A stretch of 5,397 bases of DNA from Microcoleaceae cyanobacterium UBA11344 (GTDB lineage Bacteria > Cyanobacteriota > Cyanobacteriia > Cyanobacteriales > Microcoleaceae). The notes under the pieces were generated by a model. The model made no database searches and was not told the origin of the DNA. It worked only from the letters and a program-made list of their open reading frames with translations. The DNA is taken from contig DMYK01000031.1 in NCBI GenBank assembly GCA_003483675.1, positions 4,294 to 9,690 of the forward strand, read 5' to 3'. Shown here piece by piece: positions 1 through 5,318 of the stretch (positions within the stretch are counted from its first letter, which is position 1; every line of letters starts with the position of its first letter). The translations under genes and the position numbers were made by a program.

Positions 1-152
1 GTTGCAGGTTTAAAAAGCTCTTAAAACATTGGCGAAGCGAACATTACCCGAAAGGGGCCGGAGACAACCATATCTCCAAGAGAGGGGCTACTAGCCCCTC
101 TACCCCGAAAGGGGAAATATAAAGCCGTCCTAGAAGGACGGGGTTTCAACCC
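1..152 (+). mobile_element. Probable right end of an IS200/IS605-superfamily element (partial)
   Basis: This stretch has no convincing protein-coding content and is packed with short perfect hairpins. It ends in a 7-bp stem (CCGTCCT 125-131 with AGGACGG 135-141) followed by GGGTTTCAACCC. A subterminal hairpin followed by a short single-stranded end is how right ends of IS200/IS605 elements are built, since the TnpA transposase recognises hairpins rather than long terminal inverted repeats. The tetranucleotide TCAA (146-149) is a plausible cleavage site because IS608 uses the same one, but the exact boundary is uncertain between about 146 and 155. No tnpA or recognisable tnpB is visible. A frame open from the left edge to the stop at 120-122 (about 39 codons) could be a tnpB tail, but I do not recognise it. 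The family call rests on structural resemblance. Confidence 0.55.
44..152 (+). ncRNA. Candidate TnpB guide RNA scaffold (omega/reRNA-like)
   Basis: Five hairpins follow each other on the + strand: CCC 47-49/GGG 54-56 with a GAAA loop; GGAGA 60-64/TCTCC 73-77; AGAGGGGCTA 81-90/TAGCCCCTCT 92-101; CCCC 103-106/GGGG 111-114 with a GAAA loop; and CCGTCCT 125-131/AGGACGG 135-141. The two GNRA-type GAAA tetraloops exist only if the + strand is transcribed, which fixes the likely orientation. TnpB guide RNAs come from the 3' end of tnpB plus the right end of the element, and the guide is the host sequence just past that end. Here the guide would begin near 150-153 and read into the T tract and the start of the next gene. 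The 5' end of the RNA is not defined and may lie further left. A different structured RNA or a dispersed repeat cannot be excluded. Confidence 0.45.
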
Positions 153-160
153 ATTTTTTT
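125..160 (+). terminator. Possible intrinsic terminator at the element end
   Basis: Two overlapping GC-rich hairpins can form, CCGTCCT 125-131/AGGACGG 135-141 and GGGTT 141-145/AACCC 148-152. The second is followed after one base by seven T residues (154-160). This is the layout of a Rho-independent terminator. It would stop transcription coming from the left two bases before the ATG of the following gene and would give any guide RNA a T-rich 3' end. Confidence 0.4.
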
Positions 161-161
161 G

Positions 162-740
162 ATGAGTCAGACGATCCCAGAAATCCAAACAGAAGTCCGC
201 ACCCTGCAAGCAGAAATTGTCACCCTGCGAGAGTCGCGGGAAAAACTTTACAAACAGCGATCCCTGTGCCGCATCGCAGTCAGTTTTCCCAAGGATAATA
301 CCCCTGAAGCCATTGCCGAGTTTCACCAGCAAAATGCTGCTTTTGGGGAGCAGTGGTTGCAGCAACTCGAAGAGATTGACCGAGAAATCAGAACTATTGA
401 AAAGCAATTGCCACAAAAACAGCTTCTAATTGAATACAAACAAGCTGAAATCGAAAAAATACTGGCAGAACAGCACTGGCAAGAAATAGAAAATAAAATT
501 CAGAATGGGGAAGAGCGCTTGCAGGCACAAACTCGCCGGATCAATCAGATAGCAGCGCAGCTAGAGGCTGAAATACGGACTTTAAAAGCGCTATCTGATG
601 AGTTCAGTCCCAGTTATGCTGAGTGGTTTCAACAACCAACTCAAATTGTTAAATTTTCGGCAAAAACTATCCCTCAAGCTGTTGCTAAAAACAACGGCTT
701 TGTCCTAGAAAGTAAGGAGATAGACTGGGAAGAAAAATAA
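162..740 (+). CDS. Coiled-coil protein of unknown function
   Basis: A 192-residue soluble protein that I do not recognise. Residues about 6-35 and 60-145 are rich in Glu, Gln, Lys, Arg and Leu/Ile with heptad-like spacing, as in a long alpha-helical coiled coil broken by a short Pro-containing linker (about 42-50). The C-terminal 45 residues are less helical, contain Pro and aromatic residues (FSPSYAEWFQQP) and end in an acidic tail (IDWEEK). There is no signal peptide, membrane segment or catalytic motif. I chose ATG 162; a TTG lies one codon upstream at 159, and the frame is closed by a stop at 120-122, so no long N-terminal extension is possible. No ribosome binding site is present: the start directly follows a T tract and the transposon-like end, so the gene may have lost its original leader or a few N-terminal codons to the insertion. 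A role in scaffolding or self-association is only a guess from the coiled coil. Confidence 0.75.
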   Translation: MSQTIPEIQTEVRTLQAEIVTLRESREKLYKQRSLCRIAVSFPKDNTPEAIAEFHQQNAAFGEQWLQQLEEIDREIRTIEKQLPQKQLLIEYKQAEIEKILAEQHWQEIENKIQNGEERLQAQTRRINQIAAQLEAEIRTLKALSDEFSPSYAEWFQQPTQIVKFSAKTIPQAVAKNNGFVLESKEIDWEEK

Positions 741-842
741 ATATTTTTGATGGTCTGGCGAGCTTTAACGGGCGTATTTTCTCCCTCGCCGCTCCATGTA
801 CACAAATTGCCGTTGCTTAAATAATGCAAGATTGACCTATTA

Positions 843-1907
843 ATGAAACAAGTGATTTGGATAGTTCTATTTACTATATTTGCTGTTGGGGCTGTCGGTT
901 GGGGTTCCTATTCGTGGCAGGATTTGCCGCCAGTACCCGAAGTTCGGAGCGGAGGCAATATCAGCATTTCCCAAAACCCCTCTGACTCGCCGCTTCCTGC
1001 TGAAAAACCAGAAGTTGATTGGCCCCAAATTGACCAGTCCAGTTTGTGGAAACACGTTGAGATTTTAGCAGGAGAACGTGAGGGAGAAAGCGATCGAAAT
1101 TTCGCCAGAGACTACATTTCAAAACAACTGCAAATATCGGGATTTTCCCCGGAATTGCAGCCCTTCGATCGAGGCACTAACGTCTTTGCCGAAAGAAAAG
1201 GTACGGACTCAAAAGCCGGTGCAATTCTCGTTGCCGCCCACTACGATACTGTACTCAAATCACCCGGTGCTGATGACAATGCTACGGGAGTTGCAGTAGT
1301 TTTAGAAGTAGCGCGACTGCTGGCTTCTCGTCTCACACCTCGGACACTGCAAGTGGCATTTTTTGATAGAGAAGAAATCGGACTTTTAGGTAGTTTAGCA
1401 TTTACCGGTAACGCAGCACGGTTAAAAGATTTACAGGGAGTGGTAGTCTTGGATATGGTAGGTTATGCCTGTCATACTTCGGGATGTCAGCGATATCCTG
1501 AAGGGTTGACAGCAGCACCTTTTTTAGATGCTGCGGGGGTGACTTCTCCCGATTTGGGCGAATTTATCGCAGTGGTTGGTGATGCGGAACATCCGCTGCT
1601 ATTGGGAGCTTTTGTGGAGTCTGGAACAACTGGTTTACCTGCGGTTGTGACGTTGCCGGTTCCTCTCAAAGGGGTGCTGACTCCCGATGTTTTGCGGAGC
1701 GATCATGCGCCTTTCTGGTATAAGGGAGTTGGTGCTGTTTTGGTGACTGATACGGCAAATTTGCGATCGCCCCATTATCACCAATCTAGTGATCAACTAG
1801 CAACTATCGATCGACCTTTCTTTGCCGGTTCTGCTCAAATTGTTGTCAACGCTACTACTAAATTATTGGAAATTCGGTTAACAAATAACGAACTGCCTAA
1901 TGACTAA
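843..1907 (+). CDS. M28-family zinc metallopeptidase (aminopeptidase-like), membrane-anchored or exported
   Basis: The product is a 354-residue peptidase of family M28, which uses two zinc ions to remove N-terminal residues from peptides. Expected ligands are all visible: His133 (AAHYDTV), bridging Asp144 (GADDNATG), Glu178 beside catalytic Glu177 (DREEIG), Asp204 (VLDMVGY) and His313 (HYHQSSDQ). Asp135 is the second conserved residue of the first motif. Residues 4-20 are hydrophobic without a clear signal-peptidase site, followed by a Pro/Ser-rich linker to about residue 65; this suggests an N-terminal anchor or an uncleaved signal placing the catalytic domain outside the cytoplasm. Cys210 and Cys215 just after the fourth motif could form a disulfide, which fits an exported protein. 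ATG 843 is the natural start because the hydrophobic segment follows at once, although no Shine-Dalgarno is evident. The stop codon lies within a heptamer repeat. Substrate unknown; M28 also contains carboxypeptidases and glutaminyl cyclases, so the exact activity is inferred. Confidence 0.9.
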   Translation: MKQVIWIVLFTIFAVGAVGWGSYSWQDLPPVPEVRSGGNISISQNPSDSPLPAEKPEVDWPQIDQSSLWKHVEILAGEREGESDRNFARDYISKQLQISGFSPELQPFDRGTNVFAERKGTDSKAGAILVAAHYDTVLKSPGADDNATGVAVVLEVARLLASRLTPRTLQVAFFDREEIGLLGSLAFTGNAARLKDLQGVVVLDMVGYACHTSGCQRYPEGLTAAPFLDAAGVTSPDLGEFIAVVGDAEHPLLLGAFVESGTTGLPAVVTLPVPLKGVLTPDVLRSDHAPFWYKGVGAVLVTDTANLRSPHYHQSSDQLATIDRPFFAGSAQIVVNATTKLLEIRLTNNELPND

Positions 1908-3242
1908 TGATTAATGACTAATGACTTCCATTTTTTGATAGGCTAAGAAAGTGAGTCCAAAAACCGCAATTTAAGTATGAAAGGCAATATAGGACAACCG
2001 ACAGCTTTAAGCGATCGCCCTTATTTAGTATTAAATAGTCAAGGCCAAGTTCTACAGTTTGAGTTGAAACAGCAGCAGCACGTATTGGGGCGCGATCGCA
2101 CTCGTGCCGATTTAATTGTACCTGAACCCTGGCGCGCCGTCTCCGGTGTTCACGCTGTTTTTCGCCAAATCGGGGATAATTACTGGATTTACGATGGTGA
2201 CGGTCAGCGGCCGAGCACTAATGGCTTATTTGTCGATCGCACACGCATCACTCCCAACGACGGTTATTGTCTGAAAAACGGTGCAGAAATTAAAATCGGT
2301 CTTGACCCGAAAAATCAAGTTTTACTGACTTATTTTAACCCGACTGCAAATCAAGTTGTTTTCCCAAACAAGCCGTCAATTTCTATCAAGAATCGATCGG
2401 TTTTGTTGGGTCGCGATCCTAACGCTTCGCTGCAATTAGATGCGCCACTTGTATCTAGACACCACGCCACAATTGACCAAGATAGTCGCGGCAATTATAT
2501 TTTGCGAGACTACAGCGTTAACGGGGTGTTTGTGAACGGTCAACGTGTCACCAATTCTGTACAATTGTCCGAGGGAGATGCGATTCGGATCGGTCCGTTT
2601 ACTCTAATTTACCGCAGCGATGAGTTGGAGATGCAAGACTCCGGCCATCAAATTCGCTTGGATGCTGACTGTCTGGTGATTCCCAAGCGTTTGGATGGGA
2701 TAAAATTAGCGATCGAACCAGGGCAATTTGTGGCTTTAGTCGGCGGTAGCGGCGCGGGAAAATCTACTTTAATGCGGACGCTTTTAGGGATTGAAAAAAC
2801 TACTGAAGGTGTAGTTTATCTCAACGGCGACAACCTGCGAAAAAACTTCAATATTTACCGCAATCAAATTGGTTACGTGCCTCAAGATGATATTGTGCAC
2901 GCAGATTTGCAAGTAGAAGAAGTCTTGAGTTATGCAGCTAAATTGCGTTTACCTCCCGATACAGATGTTAATCAAGTAGTCTCAAAAACCTTAGAAGATA
3001 TTGAGATGACTCACCGTCGCAAGGCTTTAGTAAAAGAACTTAGCGGCGGACAGCGGAAGCGGGTTAGCATCGGAGTCGAACTATTAGCAGACCCGAAACT
3101 TTTCTTTTTGGACGAACCGACTTCAGGACTCGATCCGGGTTTGGATAAAAAGATGATGCAACTGCTGCGAAAGTTGGCAAATCAAGGTCGGACGGTGATT
3201 TTGGTGACTCACGCGACGGCGAATATCACGATGTGCGATCGC
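1763..3242. repeat. HIP1 octamers (GCGATCGC), four exact copies
   Basis: Exact palindromic octamers lie at 1763-1770, 2011-2018, 2092-2099 and 3235-3242, the first in the peptidase gene and the other three in the transporter gene. By chance about 0.1 copy would be expected in a window of this size. HIP1 over-representation is a hallmark of many cyanobacterial chromosomes and is the best taxonomic clue here. Near-copies (GCGATCGA, TCGATCGC, CCGATCGC) also occur, for example around 1089, 2233, 2709 and 4565. Confidence 0.9.
1898..1925 (+). repeat. Tandem heptamer repeat, (TAATGAC)x4
   Basis: Four contiguous 7-bp units read TAATGAC, TAATGAT, TAATGAC, TAATGAC. The first unit overlaps the last codons of the peptidase gene and the second supplies its TAA stop (1905-1907). 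This is the style of the short tandemly repeated repetitive (STRR) heptamers known from cyanobacterial genomes. The repeat puts stops in all three frames. Confidence 0.85.
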
Positions 3243-4337
3243 ATTGTGTTTATGGGTCGCGGCGGTCGCCTTTGTTACTTCGGCCCACCAACAGTCGCCC
3301 TAGATTTTTTCGATGTCAAAACCGGCGATTTTGCCGACATTTACAACGAATTAGAAACAGGAGAAACCCAGGTTCAAAGCTGGGCGGATAAGTTTCGCAA
3401 TTCTCCATATTATCAGCGCTACATTGTCAACCATTTCAGCAGCGGCAACCCCGAAGGAAAAACATCTACTGCGCCTACTAAGCCAAAATCTGTATCTTTT
3501 ATCCAACAACTTCTTCTGCTTGCTCAGCGCTATTTTCAGCTAGTTTCCCGCGACGTAGTTAATTTAAGCTTAGCTCTTTTAACAGCGCCGATTGGCATTA
3601 GTTTACTGCGGCTTGCAGTCAGAGACAAAGACCCGTTAATTGGCGCACCGGAAGCAACTTTAGCACCTTTGGCGTTGCGAGTTTTGTTTGTGTTTACCTG
3701 TGCGGCTATTTGGGTGGGACTGGCAACTTCTCTGCAAGAAATTGTCAAAGAATCAGCTATTTATCTGCGGGAACGTTTGGTGAATTTAGGATTATTTGCT
3801 TATGTGGGTTCAAAAGTTTTAATCCTTTCCGGGTTGGCCCTATTGCAAACTATCTTAATGGTAGCAGTAATTTTGATTGCTTTCAAACACCCAGAACCGA
3901 GTTTAATTTCATGGACTTTAGGAGCAAGTATTACCACTTTTTTAACTTTGCTGAGTTGTGTCAGTCTCGGATTAGTCGTTTCTGCGATTGTAAAAAATGG
4001 CTCTCAAGCTAATAGCGCTTTACCTCTATTATTGCTGCCTCAGATTATTTTTTCTGGAGTTTTGTTTAAGATGGAAGGTGCGGCGAGCAAGTTTTCTTGG
4101 CTGATGTTAAGCCGCTGGTCTGTGGGTGCTTACGGCTCTTTAGTTAATGTGAATGCGATGGTTCCCGCACCTATTAAATTGCCGAACGGGAGTACACTTT
4201 CTCAGCCCTTTGAGCCTAATCCTGTTTACGATCCAACTTGGGAGAATTTGAGTTTAAATTGGGGGATTTTGTGCGTGCATATTTTGGTTTATTTGATGTT
4301 GACGCTGTGGTTGCAAAAGCGGAAGGATATTTTATGA
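1977..4337 (+). CDS. FHA-FHA-ABC transporter with fused ABCG/ABC2-type membrane domain (Rv1747-like exporter)
   Basis: A 786-residue half-transporter carrying its own regulatory domains. FHA1 spans about 17-118 (GRD at 38-40, SGVH at 56-59, TNGLFV at 81-86). FHA2 spans about 132-214 (LLGRD 143-147, SRHH 160-163, VNGVFVNG 181-188). FHA domains bind phosphothreonine peptides, so activity is probably tuned by Ser/Thr kinases. The ATPase (about 225-440) is complete: Walker A GGSGAGKST 256-264, Q-loop Gln303, signature LSGGQ 355-359, Walker B LFFLDE 375-380, D-loop SGLD 383-386, H-loop His412. A linker (about 460-510) leads to a membrane domain with helices near 528-546, 562-584, 612-636, 645-672, 679-699 and 763-779, with a large loop before the last, as in ABCG proteins. 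It would act as a homodimer in the cytoplasmic membrane, most likely exporting a lipophilic or envelope substrate. Mycobacterial Rv1747 has the same domain order. No Shine-Dalgarno is clear before ATG 1977. Confidence 0.93.
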   Translation: MKGNIGQPTALSDRPYLVLNSQGQVLQFELKQQQHVLGRDRTRADLIVPEPWRAVSGVHAVFRQIGDNYWIYDGDGQRPSTNGLFVDRTRITPNDGYCLKNGAEIKIGLDPKNQVLLTYFNPTANQVVFPNKPSISIKNRSVLLGRDPNASLQLDAPLVSRHHATIDQDSRGNYILRDYSVNGVFVNGQRVTNSVQLSEGDAIRIGPFTLIYRSDELEMQDSGHQIRLDADCLVIPKRLDGIKLAIEPGQFVALVGGSGAGKSTLMRTLLGIEKTTEGVVYLNGDNLRKNFNIYRNQIGYVPQDDIVHADLQVEEVLSYAAKLRLPPDTDVNQVVSKTLEDIEMTHRRKALVKELSGGQRKRVSIGVELLADPKLFFLDEPTSGLDPGLDKKMMQLLRKLANQGRTVILVTHATANITMCDRIVFMGRGGRLCYFGPPTVALDFFDVKTGDFADIYNELETGETQVQSWADKFRNSPYYQRYIVNHFSSGNPEGKTSTAPTKPKSVSFIQQLLLLAQRYFQLVSRDVVNLSLALLTAPIGISLLRLAVRDKDPLIGAPEATLAPLALRVLFVFTCAAIWVGLATSLQEIVKESAIYLRERLVNLGLFAYVGSKVLILSGLALLQTILMVAVILIAFKHPEPSLISWTLGASITTFLTLLSCVSLGLVVSAIVKNGSQANSALPLLLLPQIIFSGVLFKMEGAASKFSWLMLSRWSVGAYGSLVNVNAMVPAPIKLPNGSTLSQPFEPNPVYDPTWENLSLNWGILCVHILVYLMLTLWLQKRKDIL

Positions 4338-4338
4338 A

Positions 4339-4359
4339 TTATTGGTTATTGGTTACTTG
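4339..4359 (+). repeat. Heptamer repeat, TTATTGG x2 plus a degenerate unit
   Basis: TTATTGG (4339-4345), TTATTGG (4346-4352) and TTACTTG (4353-4359) begin two bases after the transporter stop codon, with a further TTGGTTA just beyond. The placement mirrors the TAATGAC repeat at the end of the peptidase gene. Confidence 0.65.
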
Positions 4360-4393
4360 TTGGTTATACAGAATTTACGCACTCCGACTCCTC

Positions 4394-4549
4394 GAAACCC
4401 GGTTTTTACCAAATTTGTCGGCTGTAACGCGTCTTCTCAGCAAAAACCCGGTTTCTGACCACTCGTCCCACCAAAGAAACCGGGTTTTTTGCGATTTTTG
4501 CAAGTTTTAACGAAGTATTCTCGTAAAAACCCGGTTTCTGACCACTCGT
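4394..4549. repeat. AAACCCGGTTT-type dispersed repeat cluster
   Basis: Four related copies of the core sit in about 155 bp. A short copy is at 4394-4407. A 25-bp copy at 4442-4466 is repeated exactly at 4525-4549, with the 5' flank also similar (TTCTC just upstream in both). An inverted copy is at 4475-4489. I associate this kind of element with intergenic spacers of Microcoleus/Oscillatoria-like genomes, but could not run a search. No protein-coding function is apparent; frames open across the cluster are low-complexity translations of the repeat. Confidence 0.8.
4442..4489 (+). terminator. Strong hairpin, likely terminator after the FHA-ABC gene
   Basis: AAAAACCCGGTTTCT (4442-4456) pairs perfectly with 4475-4489, giving a 15-bp stem with an 18-base loop and a run of six T residues (4485-4490) at its 3' side. 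It is the first strong hairpin after the transporter stop, about 105 bp downstream. Its A-rich 5' arm means it could also work for transcription from the other strand. Confidence 0.55.
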
Positions 4550-4600
4550 GCGTAATATCAAGTCCGATCGCTCTGTTACGATCTAGTTGCAAATCTTGTA

Positions 4601-4657
4601 GGGGCGGGTTCACCAGTATTCTCAAATTCAAAGCCAACAAATTCATAAACCCGCCCC
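4601..4657. repeat. Inverted repeat GGGGCGGGTT...AACCCGCCCC
   Basis: Perfect 10-bp arms at 4601-4610 and 4648-4657 enclose a 37-bp AT-rich centre. The shape suggests a small MITE-like or palindromic intergenic element. No T tract follows, so it is less likely to be a terminator. The bases between this element and the preceding repeat cluster (4550-4600) show nothing recognisable apart from a HIP1-like CCGATCGC. Confidence 0.7.
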
Positions 4658-4695
4658 GTCCATATCAACTACCAGACATATTCTAATATCCAATT

Positions 4696-4716
4696 CCCCA
4701 TGCCCCATGCCCCATT
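4696..4716 (+). repeat. Tandem heptamer repeat, CCCCATG x2 + CCCCATT
   Basis: Three contiguous units: CCCCATG 4696-4702, CCCCATG 4703-4709, CCCCATT 4710-4716. They end two bases before the likely start codon of the EVE gene. Each of the first two units contains an ATG; the one at 4707 is in frame with the gene and is probably a decoy. Confidence 0.8.
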
Positions 4717-4718
4717 AT

Positions 4719-5180
4719 ATGAATTATTGGTTGATGAAGTCGGAACCGGATGTTTACAGTATTGCGGATTTGAAATTAGATAAATCTTCGATTTGGGATG
4801 GTGTTCGCAACTATCAAGCTCGCAATTTTATGCGAGAAATGAGTCTGGGAGATTTAGTATTTTTTTACCATTCTAATACTAAAATACCGGGAATTTTCGG
4901 CTTGATGCGTGTGATTGAAACTCAGATCGCTGATCCAACTCAGTTTGATATAAATAGCGAATATTATGATGCTAAATCTAAGTTTGATGCACCTCGCTGG
5001 CAAACTGTGAGAGTTGAATTTGTTGAGGAATTTTCTAAATTAATATCTCTGGATGAACTGAAACAAAATTTTAGTGATGATCAGATTTTGGTGGTGAGAA
5101 AAGGCAATCGGTTATCTGTGATGCCGGTATCTCAAGGTGCGGCTCAGAAGATTTTGAAGATGAGAGAATCTAATGATTAA
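4719..5180 (+). CDS. EVE-domain (PUA-like) protein
   Basis: A small protein made almost entirely of one EVE domain, a PUA-like fold related to human THYN1 and thought to bind modified bases in nucleic acid. The family opening MNYWLMKSEPD stands at the very N-terminus, which is why I take ATG 4719 (153 residues) rather than the in-frame ATG 4707 (157 residues), which lies inside a tandem repeat. Further hallmarks, numbered from 4719, are WDGVRNYQARNFMR (26-39), LVFFYHS (46-52), GIFG (58-61), PRWQTVRVEF (92-101) and GNRLSVMPV (129-137). Length matches stand-alone family members, so the gene looks intact. There is no Shine-Dalgarno and no signal peptide; a cytoplasmic role is expected. The neighbouring genes give no hint of a restriction or modification system in the window. 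The precise ligand cannot be read from the sequence. Confidence 0.92.
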   Translation: MNYWLMKSEPDVYSIADLKLDKSSIWDGVRNYQARNFMREMSLGDLVFFYHSNTKIPGIFGLMRVIETQIADPTQFDINSEYYDAKSKFDAPRWQTVRVEFVEEFSKLISLDELKQNFSDDQILVVRKGNRLSVMPVSQGAAQKILKMRESND

Positions 5181-5182
5181 AC

Positions 5183-5209
5183 CGCAGAGAGCGCAGAGAG
5201 CACAGAGTC
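5183..5209 (+). repeat. Nonamer repeat, CGCAGAGAG x2 plus a variant
   Basis: CGCAGAGAG 5183-5191, CGCAGAGAG 5192-5200 and a degenerate CACAGAGTC 5201-5209 begin two bases after the EVE stop codon, continuing as AGAGAAGG. Runs of CGCAGAG are a recurring intergenic motif in cyanobacteria as far as I know. Confidence 0.65.
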
Positions 5210-5216
5210 AGAGAAG

Positions 5217-5300
5217 GAGGACATGGCTATGCCGTTTCTTTACCCCAAAATAATCGATTATGCTCGCGAGGAGGACACGGCACTGCCGTGTCCCTACCCC
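5217..5300 (+). repeat. Duplicated 30-bp hairpin element
   Basis: Two 30-bp copies, 5217-5246 and 5271-5300, agree at 24 positions and both read GAGGACA(T/C)GGC, then TGCCGT, then TACCCC. The second copy forms a perfect 10-bp stem, GGACACGGCA 5273-5282 with TGCCGTGTCC 5284-5293; the first is a decayed version. GTGTCCCTAC (5288-5297) can instead pair with GTAGGGACAC (5309-5318). No T tract follows, so I regard this as a dispersed palindromic repeat rather than a terminator. Confidence 0.7.
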
Positions 5301-5318
5301 GATTAATTGTAGGGACAC

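Noticed and set aside
3..122. Frame open from the left edge to TAA 120-122, possibly the tail of tnpB
   Set aside because: The translation covers the hairpins and shows no motif I can tie to TnpB; the window is too short on this side to decide.
21..416. 131-codon open frame on the - strand
   Set aside because: It runs antisense through the structured element end and the coiled-coil gene; its sequence is low-complexity and not protein-like, and it is explained by the + strand features.
757..790. GGCGAG/CTCGCC inverted repeat as a terminator for the coiled-coil gene
   Set aside because: Only 6 bp with a 22-base loop and no T tract after it.
750..824. 24-codon open frame in the gap between the coiled-coil and peptidase genes
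   Set aside because: No ribosome binding site, no recognisable product, and its length is expected by chance.
1926..1976. Promoter and Shine-Dalgarno before the transporter gene
   Set aside because: No pair of -35/-10 boxes with good spacing and no purine-rich box at the right distance could be supported.
3710..4012. 100-codon + strand frame inside the transporter gene
   Set aside because: It is an out-of-frame shadow of the membrane-domain coding sequence, which has clear ABCG features.
4394..4549. CRISPR-like array from the AAACCCGG copies
   Set aside because: Only two exact direct copies, 83 bp apart, with a partial and an inverted copy; no regular spacers and no cas genes.
4238..4686. 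Open frames on both strands across the transporter-EVE spacer
   Set aside because: They are translations of the AAACCCGG and GGGGCGGG repeats and of the 3' end of the transporter gene; no start signals or conserved motifs.
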